From Syntrophaceae bacterium UBA2280 (GTDB lineage: Bacteria > Desulfobacterota > Syntrophia > Syntrophales > Smithellaceae), in the NCBI GenBank assembly GCA_002347685.1, contig DDWS01000018.1:1-37454 (forward strand): DNA of 37,454 nt, in the 5' to 3' direction. The notes below the pieces were generated by a model. That model was not told the DNA's origin. It worked only from the letters and a program-made list of their open reading frames with translations, and did no database searches. Of the stretch, positions 23,210 to 31,453 are shown in pieces. The position numbers were made by a program, and so were the translations under genes. Position 1 is the stretch's first letter. Every line of letters begins with the position of its first letter.

Positions 23210-25750
23210 TCAGTCGAACGAAAGCTCAGTTCTTCCTAATATGTCATACTGCAATGGTTTGCTCAGCTCGACAAAGTAGGCGCTGTAACCAGCAACACGA
23301 ATGAGCATATCCCTATACTTTTCCGGCTGCTGCATGGCGCTTTCCAGGGTCTGCCTGCTGATGATATTAAACTGACTGTGCATCCCTTTTCTATCGAAAT
23401 ACGTATCTATAAGCGATATAAAATTGTCACGTCCCGTTTCACCCGACACAGCGGAAGGTGTAAACTTCCAGTTGAGCAATGTCCCATTTCCCGCTCGAAT
23501 ATGGTCCAACTTGGAAACGGATTTGGCTATAGCCGTAGGTCCATTTATATCATGGGATCCCCGCTGTGTATGAACCGGCCCAACACAATCCGAAACCGGT
23601 TCAAGAGCTAGCCGCCCTTCTGGTGAAGCCCACTGGACTAAGCCAAGTGCTACATTGGCGGAAACTGAATACACACCAGGGACATACTTCCCTCCCCTGG
23701 CGTTAGGCCTGTTTTCTATGTGTTTGCAGTAGGTATCTGCGGCGAATTTCGCAAGATCATCAGCATAGTCATCGTCATTGCCATAATGATGCACTTTGTC
23801 GCTGTTTACAAGTGCATAAAGCGCTTCGTAACCCACCCAGTTATTCTCACAGGCATCCAGCAAGTCCTTACCGCTTACCCGTTTCTCTTCAAAGACCAGC
23901 TGTTTTACCGTTGCCATACCATCAGCAACAGTTCCTACTCCAACCGCCTGTGGACCAGTATAGTTGTAGATGGCTCCGCCAGCTGTTACGTCGATTCCGC
24001 GTTCTGTACAATCATCAATCAGGGTCGAAAGATAGGGAAGCGGTTTCATTCGCTGATGGACGATATCCATAATCTCAATCCCCGCAACCATTTGGTCAGT
24101 CCAGTATTTCATCTGTTTATCGTAGGATTCCATCACCTGGTCAAAGGAAGTGAAATACGCGATGCTGCCGGTTTCCGGCCCCAGGCGCTTCCCAACACCA
24201 CCACATACATTCCATCTCATACAGTGTGATCCGCATCCGATGCATTGGCCGTTGTTTATCGCAAGTTCATAGACTTTTGCTATGCTGAAATATGACGCGT
24301 CGTGCCACCCGTATTCCTTACCACCTGCATCTATCTCGACGCAGCCCACAACGTGATAGTTTCTCGAATCTTCGATGGTCCTTCCCGCGCAAAGCGAGGC
24401 GGGAATGGCCGCCTGGTCATTGAATATCTTCGGCTGGCCGGTGCCTATGCGTATCACGTTGGCGGTCTTGATTTTCAGATCCCTCGGGGTGTTCTCGTGC
24501 CAGCGCACCGCGAGCCAGGGTGTCCCGAGCCGCGTGTGGGCGTGTGCGTCCAGGCACATGTAGGTGAGGTCGTTCGTCGCGTCGTTCCCGTCTTTGTCGA
24601 CGCCGCCCACGGTCAGTGAATCGCCGCCCATGCCCCTGCCGGAGTTGGGAATAACCGTCAATCTGTCGCGGAGTTTCGTCCACCAGAGATCCTTGATGTA
24701 AAGGATCTCAATTAGTTCCTGCATGAACTCCCTTGTGGCAGTCCCAGTGCCTGCATCTCTACGATAAAAGGGATACATGTATTGATCAAAGCGGCCAAAG
24801 GAGACCGAATGCCCGTTCGTTTCTATAAGAAGTATGGTCGTGGCCATGAAGAGCAGCTGCAGCGCCTCGTGGAAGGTCCGCGGTGGATTCTCCGAGACCC
24901 ATTCGCAGTTGTCGGCTATTTTCAGGAGGTCCGCTTTCCACTGGACATTTTTCTCCTTACCAGCCATCTCGCGGCTCAGGAGGGCGTACCGGCGCAAATA
25001 ATTGCTTGCTCCCTCAAGGACGATCAGTTCAGCCTGGTAGAATTCCCGTTTTTTCAAATTATCCGGTTTTGTGGTATCCAATGTCTCCAGTTTTTCCAGA
25101 ACCTGTTTTTTTAGTCCTCCGTAACCAAGTGCAAACAGCTTTTCATAATTCGCCTGGAGATGCCCGACGCCACCGAACATGTAAAGATTCAACAGGTACA
25201 CATTCTTTTCAAGGTTTGTCCCTTTTTTTTCATCATCGGTCATCATCGATTCAATGATTTCTGCAATGTTATTTCCTTTCCAGTAGCTTTCAATTTCAAG
25301 GAGCTTCTTCTCCGATTCTTTGGAAATGTAGTAGTTATCATGCAGCCTCTTCTTCCAGGGATGGTTCTTTATTTCATCTACGATCCATCCAAACGAATGC
25401 TCGGGGAAAATTGGTGCACATTTCATCGGTGCGGCCATCTCCCCAACAATAAGTTCATCAGAAAGGATGCTTATCTTAACATGCTCCAACACGTGTGCTA
25501 AAGTTTTTGCGCACTTGATAATCTGCGGCAGGTTTTTATATTTTTCATAGGCTTCTGTTACAAGACACGCTCTGTCGTGATCCACCGTAAATTCAGTCTC
25601 AAGTGCTTTCTTACGAAATCGATTTACTCTTGAAGATGGCGATAGAGAATCGCCCATGCTGGTGACTCCCACGCCCCATTCCTTATCTAATGGCTCAGGA
25701 ACAAACGTTTTTGATGGATCTTCATTTATTCTTTCAATATTAGCTTGCAT
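23210..25750 (-). CDS. Glycyl radical enzyme of the C-x-E type, substrate unknown
   Basis: A full-length 846-aa glycyl radical enzyme. The thiyl-radical Cys470 and Glu472 lie in G-C-V-E, with Asp484 fourteen residues after the Cys in G-W-H-D; Cys, Glu (+2) and Asp (+14) match the spacing I recall for glycerol/diol dehydratase-type eliminases. The glycyl radical motif R-V-A-G-Y-S-A-Y-F has Gly821. His197 in G-V-G-H-L is a likely substrate-pocket residue. Oddly, right after the active-site helix an insert (about 501-519) carries Cys503, 506, 510 and 516, where typical members have a short D-x-x-T-G turn. Decarboxylase, dehydratase and lyase activities all remain possible. No small subunits of the benzylsuccinate/alkylsuccinate type and no microcompartment genes are nearby. 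A strong AGGAGG site precedes the ATG; the SCP2-like gene is 61 bp upstream. Confidence 0.93.
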   Translation of the reverse strand: MQANIERINEDPSKTFVPEPLDKEWGVGVTSMGDSLSPSSRVNRFRKKALETEFTVDHDRACLVTEAYEKYKNLPQIIKCAKTLAHVLEHVKISILSDELIVGEMAAPMKCAPIFPEHSFGWIVDEIKNHPWKKRLHDNYYISKESEKKLLEIESYWKGNNIAEIIESMMTDDEKKGTNLEKNVYLLNLYMFGGVGHLQANYEKLFALGYGGLKKQVLEKLETLDTTKPDNLKKREFYQAELIVLEGASNYLRRYALLSREMAGKEKNVQWKADLLKIADNCEWVSENPPRTFHEALQLLFMATTILLIETNGHSVSFGRFDQYMYPFYRRDAGTGTATREFMQELIEILYIKDLWWTKLRDRLTVIPNSGRGMGGDSLTVGGVDKDGNDATNDLTYMCLDAHAHTRLGTPWLAVRWHENTPRDLKIKTANVIRIGTGQPKIFNDQAAIPASLCAGRTIEDSRNYHVVGCVEIDAGGKEYGWHDASYFSIAKVYELAINNGQCIGCGSHCMRWNVCGGVGKRLGPETGSIAYFTSFDQVMESYDKQMKYWTDQMVAGIEIMDIVHQRMKPLPYLSTLIDDCTERGIDVTAGGAIYNYTGPQAVGVGTVADGMATVKQLVFEEKRVSGKDLLDACENNWVGYEALYALVNSDKVHHYGNDDDYADDLAKFAADTYCKHIENRPNARGGKYVPGVYSVSANVALGLVQWASPEGRLALEPVSDCVGPVHTQRGSHDINGPTAIAKSVSKLDHIRAGNGTLLNWKFTPSAVSGETGRDNFISLIDTYFDRKGMHSQFNIISRQTLESAMQQPEKYRDMLIRVAGYSAYFVELSKPLQYDILGRTELSFD

Positions 25751-25811
25751 ATTTTCCTCCTGTTAATTGTGTGGGAACCTTCTCAATAGATTATTTTTTT
25801 CTAAACAATGA

Positions 25812-26183
25812 TTATTGCTTCTGCTGAACTGACATTTTGCCAAGTGCGGTTAAAAACCATATAAAATCCTTGTAATTGCCCTCAGACCACAACTTTTTCT
25901 CAGTCATGGCAGCTATGATCGCTTCGTCATCTCCCGCCGACATCACTTTGAAAGCTGTGTCACCGTCTGACCATACAAAAGCAGCATCAGCATTTGAAAA
26001 ATCCGAGGACGATGTGTTAATTGTTCCATTTCGCAAAATGAAAGCACGTCCTTGTTTACCATCTGCCGTTTTCATAAGGACTTTAACATTTCTCCCTTTT
26101 ATAAAATCTTTGAATGCGGGGATGCTTTTTGATGCTTTTTTCAATTTTCGACCTAAAATAAATAGCAAAAGTTTAAACTTCAT
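25812..26183 (-). CDS. Small SCP2-like protein, first gene of the glycyl radical operon
   Basis: A 123-aa protein, paralogue of the one at 21387-21740. Shared landmarks are K-T-A-D-G-K-Q-G, A-D-A-A-F-V-W-S-D-G-D-T-A-F and the C-terminal D-F-I-W-F. The ATG at 26183 has GGAGG with 5-nt spacing; a GTG six nt upstream overlaps that site and is not used. It begins with a short hydrophobic, basic stretch (K-F-K-L-L-L-F) that could sit at a membrane surface. By analogy with SCP2 domains it may present a hydrophobic substrate to the glycyl radical enzyme encoded next; that role is inference. Codon use is AT-rich compared with operon A. Confidence 0.62.
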   Translation of the reverse strand: MKFKLLLFILGRKLKKASKSIPAFKDFIKGRNVKVLMKTADGKQGRAFILRNGTINTSSSDFSNADAAFVWSDGDTAFKVMSAGDDEAIIAAMTEKKLWSEGNYKDFIWFLTALGKMSVQQKQ

Positions 26184-26237
26184 AAACACCTCCTTGAATG
26201 ATATTTTGCTTGCATTAACAGAACAGCGTTATTATAA

Positions 26238-26266
26238 TTTGTAACACTGTAACTATTTATTGTCAA
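26238..26266 (-). promoter_or_regulatory. Likely promoter of the glycyl radical operon
   Basis: On the minus strand a consensus -35 TTGACA (26266-26261) is followed after 17 nt by TACAAA (26243-26238). A better -10 match, TATAAT (26236-26231), is at an overlong 24-nt spacing. The spacer contains a doubled GTTAC element. The AT-rich 316-bp divergent region 26184-26499 also holds a perfect hairpin, TTGCGTT/AACGCAA at 26435-26452, near the tetR start, a candidate autoregulatory site. Confidence 0.5.
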
Positions 26267-26499
26267 TTTATTTACAATTGGTCTGCAATACTATGTTTTA
26301 TTTCATAAATTTCTAATTTTAACTTGCTAAATTGCCTTGTTTGTTTTAGGTAGAAATTGATGACAAATAGTCAAAAATATCAGAGCAGGAAATTTTTCTC
26401 TTGTTATCTAAATAACTTTTCTGATGAAAACAAATTGCGTTTTGCAACGCAAATGATTCATAGAGATGGCAACTATTTTCGAGATTAGGGAAAATACCA

Positions 26500-27177
26500 A
26501 TGGCAAATAAAACGAGATCACCTGAAGTTATTGAGTTTGAAAAGCAACGAATGAGCATGGTGGCTTTGGAAATAATTGTAAAGGATGGATATAACAACCT
26601 AAGTATTCGAAAACTCTCTAGGAAGCTCAATGTATCCCCCAGCACAATTTATAATTATTTTAGGAACCGCGAAGAAATCTACATTTATGTTTTGAACAAA
26701 GGGTTTGAAATGTTGTTAGGTGAATTTCAAAAAGCCTATGATTCTCATCCGGATCCTGTTGAAAAATTAAAATCAGTGTGCAGGAGTGTTTTTTCCTTCT
26801 CGGTCCGCGAACGGGACCTGGCATTAATTATGTTCGTATTAGACGTTCCTAAGTATTACGACTTTGTGGATACTGACTATGAACCTTTCATGAGGATTGA
26901 ATTAGATAACGCCCTTAAGTGCCGGGACCTGATCGTCTGTGTAATGAATGACATGGCAGAAGAATACCCATCCTTTCCTAAAGAAGACATACCGCGCTGT
27001 TCATTGATGATTATTAATCAGCTTATCGGTCTCATCACCATTTATAATAATAAGGTCATGAAATATCTTACAAATGATATTGAGGATGGAATTGAGCTAT
27101 TACTCGGAGAAGTTTCCCGTCCTTTTGAGCTCATTAGGAGCACGGATGCAAAAAAACATATTATTGCTGCAAAATAA
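26500..27177 (+). CDS. TetR-family regulator, divergent from the glycyl radical operon
   Basis: A 225-aa protein with a TetR N-terminal helix-turn-helix at about residues 34-60 (L-S-I-R-K-L-S-R-K-L-N-V-S-P-S-T-I-Y-N-Y-F) and an all-helical ligand-binding C-terminus. It is divergent from the SCP2-like/glycyl radical enzyme/activase operon, so it is the best candidate for its repressor, responding to the substrate or a CoA intermediate. The gene is strikingly AT-rich (one 60-nt stretch at 26641-26700 is 28% GC) compared with its surroundings, suggesting transfer. The ribosome site is weak. It ends 17 bp before repeat copy 2. Confidence 0.88.
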   Translation: MANKTRSPEVIEFEKQRMSMVALEIIVKDGYNNLSIRKLSRKLNVSPSTIYNYFRNREEIYIYVLNKGFEMLLGEFQKAYDSHPDPVEKLKSVCRSVFSFSVRERDLALIMFVLDVPKYYDFVDTDYEPFMRIELDNALKCRDLIVCVMNDMAEEYPSFPKEDIPRCSLMIINQLIGLITIYNNKVMKYLTNDIEDGIELLLGEVSRPFELIRSTDAKKHIIAAK

Positions 27178-27194
27178 CTTAATGGTTGGACTGA

Positions 27195-27333
27195 CGCTCA
27201 TTTGCCGACGCGAAAATCAGCGGCAGCCTTTCCGTTTTCTGCTATAAAAAACACATGTGGATAACTGCCCTGCCTTAAGACAGTAGTCAACTTATTAAAG
27301 TGTCTTAAGAATAATATTGTCTTATTGTAAGAC
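27195..27333. repeat. 139-bp direct repeat, copy 2 (upstream of the 749-aa protein gene)
   Basis: Second copy of the element at 21814-21952, same orientation. It keeps TGCCTTAAGACA (27271-27282), TCTTAAGA (27303-27310) and GTCTTA-TTG-TAAGAC (27319-27333). It lies between the tetR stop and the gene at 27415, so here it may serve as that gene's upstream control region. The minus-strand -35 of copy 1 is kept but its -10 is not. Confidence 0.9.
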
Positions 27334-27414
27334 GATTTGCCATTGCGATTTTTTGTGTGATGTGATTAAACCGATATGAAATTTATTCATAAAGCATTAA
27401 ATACAATATCTTGA

Positions 27415-29664
27415 ATGATCATAAAGACGATGAAAACCAAAGACAAATCCATATCGGCCCTTCTGGCTGTCTTTCCAAACACTGAAGCATTCAGGGCATT
27501 TTCCCAAGACAGCGTTCATTCAGAAGCAGTTGAAACATTCGTGGCGTATGCTACGGCAAACAACATCATCGGGAAAAAGGATGTGAAAAGCCTGGAAGCA
27601 TTCATCCGCCAGCACACACGCACACCTGAGGACTGCACACCGCCGAATCACCTCACCTTTGAGAAACTGCTCGATAAGAAAGCGGACTTACTCTCGGTGA
27701 GTTTGTCTGTACGGGCATTGGCCGACCGCATCAATGCCTTGATCGCGGAATGCCGGATTGATCTGCCTAAGGTGGACAAATCCATGTTATCCAGGTTGAA
27801 GAAGGAACCTGCTGACACGCTCTATAAGCAGGATGTGCTTCGGAGTTTCGCCTTCTGGCTGGGCCATGAACGTTCGGAACTCGGACCCCTGTGGAATTAT
27901 GATACCCTGATCAGGCTTTGTGCCGAATCCAAACAAACGGTCGTTTACAAAGAGGGAGTGAGGGTGGGATTTGCTCTCTACAGCAGAGGCGACGTGATCG
28001 ATCATGAAATTCTGGGCTGGCTCAAAAAAATACTGAAGAGCTATATCGAACAATCCTTTGGCCAGTTTCTCTATGGCCGGTGGGGAAAGATTCATTCTCA
28101 CGACATTACAACCATCTACATCGACTTCCCCAAAGAGGAGGAAGTCAGCGACCCCATGTCTTACCGTCTGTGTCTTAAATGCGCGATCTCCCTGGCCCAC
28201 CAGATTACCATCCGCTGGTCGCTGTCCAAATACTGCTCGAAAAACAGATTTTTGTCCATCGGCATCGTCGTTGGGGAATATGCAGGACTGGACAACTATC
28301 TGCTCCCGATTTTAAACGCAAAACTGCCCGGCGATCCGGTGGTCCGCGTATCGGACTATGCCCGACAGTTCCTTCTGATCAGCGATATTCGTGTCATCTT
28401 ATCCCCGAAGCCTAAAGAGATATCCCTGTTCAGTGGCGAATCGCTCTCAATCTGGTGGATCACCGCGTTTTGGAGTTCGCTCTATTTCGATTTTGTTCGC
28501 GATTTGCTCGACGACAAGGCTCTTAAGAACGATCCTTCATCTGCTAAAATCCTGAACCGGCTTCTCTGGACCCCCGGAGAAAAAGGACTGCCTGCTTCTG
28601 ATGCTGCTGAACCAAATGCCATTATCAATTTCTTCCGTTTCCCTCACAACTCCCTGCTTGGTGTTGAAATTGCGAAGACGCTCTACTATCGAAAACGATT
28701 TATCGAAGCCAAAGAGATTCTTCGAATTGTGTTGAGCATTGACCCGACGGAACTCACTGCCCGAACCCTGCTTTTGGAACTGTTCCGGAACATGGCTTTG
28801 GATGCGCCTTCCTATTTTGTAGCCGACGGTCTCTTTAACATGGCACAACAGCAGGCTCTTTATATAACATCCAATTGCGCCTGCCAGTCGGAAGAATTCT
28901 ACTCCGAATATGCCATGATCTATCTGGCAAAGGCCATCATGATTATCAAGCACACGCGTCACAATGATCGATTTTTCCAGGGATTCGAGAATCAGCAGCA
29001 ATTAAAGGAAATCGTTTTTTCGGCATTCGAAAAAGCGGAAAACCTGTTTGAAAAAGGGGTAACGGTATCGCCATCCGGCATCCGATCATCCTATCTCCTG
29101 GATTGTACGAGAGTTCTGAAAACGATTTTAAAAAGGGATGAAGATATCTTTACCAATCCCAACAAACCCATGGATGGTGATTCGGAGGTTGTCAGACAGG
29201 CCTCATTGGATCTTCTGATGCAACTCGGCTTTATAAGCGGAAATCTCCCCATGCAAACACAACAGGAGATCATCGAACAAATCACTACCAAGAACCATGA
29301 AATCCACGATGATTCCATTTCCCTGCAGGCCTATCGGCCGACGACCTATTTTTGTCATGCCGTCGTATTGTGGGACCTGCTGCCCATCCGAACCGTAGCC
29401 ACGGCCAAAAAGGCATTCCACGCGCTGCGCAAAGCCATGGAAATGGCCAGATCCCTGGAGAATGACGATGTATGCATCTACTCTGTCACCCGTAATTTCG
29501 GAGAAATGATCACCGTACAGGAATTTATCCGGGACATGGAAAATTCCATGCAGTTAATCGAGAAAACTGCGGGTGAAGATCTATTCAAACGCGAAGACCA
29601 TGAAGTGATCAGATCAGATGGAAAATTATCATCCATGATGATGACATTGAATTTTCTGTATTGA
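27415..29664 (+). CDS. Large protein with degenerate cyclase-like region and TPR-like helices
   Basis: A 749-aa cytosolic protein I do not firmly recognise. Residues ~180-330 follow the layout of a class III nucleotide-cyclase domain: strand V-R-V-G-F-A-L-Y-S, a helix, then H-S-H-D-I-T-T-I-Y-I-D-F, a helix of A-I-S-L-A-H-Q type, S-I-G-I-V-V-G-E, and L-P-G-D-P-V-V-R-V-S-D-Y-A. The first metal Asp (normally in F-x-D-I) is absent, so catalysis is doubtful. Residues ~100-150 might hold a helix-turn-helix. Residues ~415-750 are helical with a TPR-like unit (Y-Y-R-K-R-F-I-E-A-K-E-I-L). No good ribosome site is seen at 27415 or at the next ATG (27430). It may be a regulator connected to the repeat upstream. 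The cyclase link is a hypothesis. Confidence 0.55.
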   Translation: MIIKTMKTKDKSISALLAVFPNTEAFRAFSQDSVHSEAVETFVAYATANNIIGKKDVKSLEAFIRQHTRTPEDCTPPNHLTFEKLLDKKADLLSVSLSVRALADRINALIAECRIDLPKVDKSMLSRLKKEPADTLYKQDVLRSFAFWLGHERSELGPLWNYDTLIRLCAESKQTVVYKEGVRVGFALYSRGDVIDHEILGWLKKILKSYIEQSFGQFLYGRWGKIHSHDITTIYIDFPKEEEVSDPMSYRLCLKCAISLAHQITIRWSLSKYCSKNRFLSIGIVVGEYAGLDNYLLPILNAKLPGDPVVRVSDYARQFLLISDIRVILSPKPKEISLFSGESLSIWWITAFWSSLYFDFVRDLLDDKALKNDPSSAKILNRLLWTPGEKGLPASDAAEPNAIINFFRFPHNSLLGVEIAKTLYYRKRFIEAKEILRIVLSIDPTELTARTLLLELFRNMALDAPSYFVADGLFNMAQQQALYITSNCACQSEEFYSEYAMIYLAKAIMIIKHTRHNDRFFQGFENQQQLKEIVFSAFEKAENLFEKGVTVSPSGIRSSYLLDCTRVLKTILKRDEDIFTNPNKPMDGDSEVVRQASLDLLMQLGFISGNLPMQTQQEIIEQITTKNHEIHDDSISLQAYRPTTYFCHAVVLWDLLPIRTVATAKKAFHALRKAMEMARSLENDDVCIYSVTRNFGEMITVQEFIRDMENSMQLIEKTAGEDLFKREDHEVIRSDGKLSSMMMTLNFLY

Positions 29665-29783
29665 TTCTGATCATTGGGTCAAACAACCGGGACCAGGAAC
29701 ATGGATGAAGCTCACCTGAAAAGTCAACAGGAGTTCTTAACTCTTTGCCTGATCAACGAGGAACCCTCTGCATAGAGGAGGAT

Positions 29784-29826
29784 AAGGAGGCAGCGTTTTG
29801 GACACGCTGCCTCCTTATTTTTTATT
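29784..29826 (+). terminator. Strong intrinsic terminator
   Basis: AAGGAGGCAGCGT (29784-29796) and ACGCTGCCTCCTT (29804-29816) form a perfect 13-bp stem with a 7-nt loop, followed by ATTTTTTATT on the plus strand. It ends transcription from the 749-aa gene and overlaps the stop codon of the convergent FAD oxidoreductase gene. Confidence 0.92.
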
Positions 29827-31453
29827 CAATCCCTTCGCGATCGAGAATCAGGCGGGCGGCACGCCAGCCGTTGATCTGGCATGAACCCACGCCATGCCAG
29901 GCCTGTGTCCAGTTGCTGGCAATAAAGACATTGCTGACCGGCGTCGTGTTGGGCATTTTCTCCCACTGGTCCGGCGACAGTTCAAAGCCGTAGACCACCC
30001 CGCCTTTATTTTTGGTATAGTTTTCAATCGTCTTCGGGGTGTAGCCTTCCTTGATGATGAAGTTCTTCGGATCCTTGAGTTCGGGGATCACGTTGGCGGC
30101 CAGCGCGATGAGCTCATCGACTTTCTGATCCTTCAGCTTCCGGTACGCTTCCCGGTCTTTTGGCCAGACGGCGATTTCGGAATAGGCATCGAGCTTCACC
30201 ACCGACTTGCCGGGAGGCGCGTAGACGGGATCGCCCAGGTTGGTATAGATGGTAATGGCCACCGCGCCATTGGCGAAATCGCCCTTCATCATCGCATCAT
30301 AATTTTTCCGGCTGTCGCGATAGGTATTGTAGAATATTTCGGAGTCCTCGTATCCGCGCTCTTTCAGATCGACGCTCAATCCCAGATAAACGCCGAACAG
30401 CGAATTGGCCGGCCGCATGGATTCCAGTTTTTCAATATACGCCGCGGGCATATGTTCTTTACCGATGAGCGTATAGGCCAGCTGGTAGGGATCCGTGTTG
30501 GCCACAATGTATCGGGCACTGTACCGTTTTCCGTCGGCGGTTACAACACCCGTGGCCACGCCGTTTTCAATGATGATTTTCGTGACGAGTGTTCTGGTTT
30601 TGACTTCGCCGCCCAATTCGCGGATGCGCTCGGCATAACCGTCGGCCAGAGCCTGCGACGTTCCTTTGACGTGCCAGGCACCGTCGCTCAAGTAACTTTC
30701 GGTTGCCGCCATGAAGATGAGCGCCGATTGCGTTTCGATCGGTGCACCGTAAAAGACCCACAGCTGAGAGACAACGGCTTTGAGGTCTTCATCATTAAAG
30801 CAGTGATCCATGAGATCCTGGACGGTGCGGTCCTTCCATTTGAAGAACGTGCGCTGCCGCAGCGGCACCATGACCCGGGTCAGCGTCGCGTGGGCCCTGC
30901 CGTAGCGGAAAAGATCGCGAAGCTCCATCAGGTCACCGAACAGGTCTTCGCAAAGCACGTGGAACTTGTCAATGCTTTGAGACTCTTGCGGCCATTGCTT
31001 TTTAAGCTCGGCTTTGAATCCCTCCCAGTTCGGAGGAAGCGTAATATCGACGCCGGGGAAGACGGCGCGGTAAAAATGCGGAACTTCGTAGAGTTCAACC
31101 TTTTTGTCCACACCGGTGGCCTTGAGAAGCTGAAAGAGTCCGCGATCCATCTTGCCGGGTCCGCCGCCCGCCATTGCATGGAGTGCCACGTCGAATGTAA
31201 AATCGCCGCGTTTGAATTTCGTTGTGCTCCCGCCCACGATAAAATGTTTTTCGAAGACCAGCACCTTCTGCCCCTTGACAGCCAGATGCGCGGCAGCGGA
31301 CAATCCACCCATACCGGCGCCGATGATGATCACATCGTAGTCGGCCAGATGTGTGGGCCGTTTCTGCGACGCGCAGCCGCAGACGGCAAAAACCAAAAAT
31401 ATCAGGAGAACAATCAGTGAAAAGGATTTTGATATAGCCTGCTTTTGACTCAT
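29822..31453 (-). CDS. FAD-dependent oxidoreductase (phytoene desaturase/retinol saturase type) with lipoprotein signal
   Basis: A 543-aa protein. The frame extends upstream to 31525, but GGGGAGG lies 6-7 nt before the ATG at 31453. The N-terminus is a signal peptide (hydrophobic 11-24) with a lipobox-like V-C-G-C (Cys27), so the enzyme is probably exported and membrane-anchored. The FAD motif I-I-G-A-G-M-G-G-L (43-51) and V-F-E-K (65-68) follow, then V-G-G-S-T-T and a CrtI-like body ending in N-W-T-Q-A-W-H-G-V-G-S-C. Family members desaturate or saturate isoprenoid chains; the substrate here is unknown. A lipoprotein signal on a member of this usually cytosolic family is unusual; the Cys at the -2 position of the lipobox is also atypical, so a simple signal anchor is the alternative. 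Confidence 0.85.
   Translation of the reverse strand: MSQKQAISKSFSLIVLLIFLVFAVCGCASQKRPTHLADYDVIIIGAGMGGLSAAAHLAVKGQKVLVFEKHFIVGGSTTKFKRGDFTFDVALHAMAGGGPGKMDRGLFQLLKATGVDKKVELYEVPHFYRAVFPGVDITLPPNWEGFKAELKKQWPQESQSIDKFHVLCEDLFGDLMELRDLFRYGRAHATLTRVMVPLRQRTFFKWKDRTVQDLMDHCFNDEDLKAVVSQLWVFYGAPIETQSALIFMAATESYLSDGAWHVKGTSQALADGYAERIRELGGEVKTRTLVTKIIIENGVATGVVTADGKRYSARYIVANTDPYQLAYTLIGKEHMPAAYIEKLESMRPANSLFGVYLGLSVDLKERGYEDSEIFYNTYRDSRKNYDAMMKGDFANGAVAITIYTNLGDPVYAPPGKSVVKLDAYSEIAVWPKDREAYRKLKDQKVDELIALAANVIPELKDPKNFIIKEGYTPKTIENYTKNKGGVVYGFELSPDQWEKMPNTTPVSNVFIASNWTQAWHGVGSCQINGWRAARLILDREGIE

Noticed and set aside
23210..25750. Glycyl radical enzyme as alkylsuccinate or benzylsuccinate synthase
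   Set aside because: The active site has G-C-V-E with Glu at +2 and Asp at +14, which fits eliminase/decarboxylase types as I know them, and no small-subunit genes are nearby. A hydrocarbon-activating role is not supported, though not excluded.
29894..31420. A 508-codon plus-strand open frame
   Set aside because: It lies entirely antisense to the FAD oxidoreductase, which has clear FAD motifs, a signal peptide and a ribosome site. The plus-strand product has no recognisable domain.
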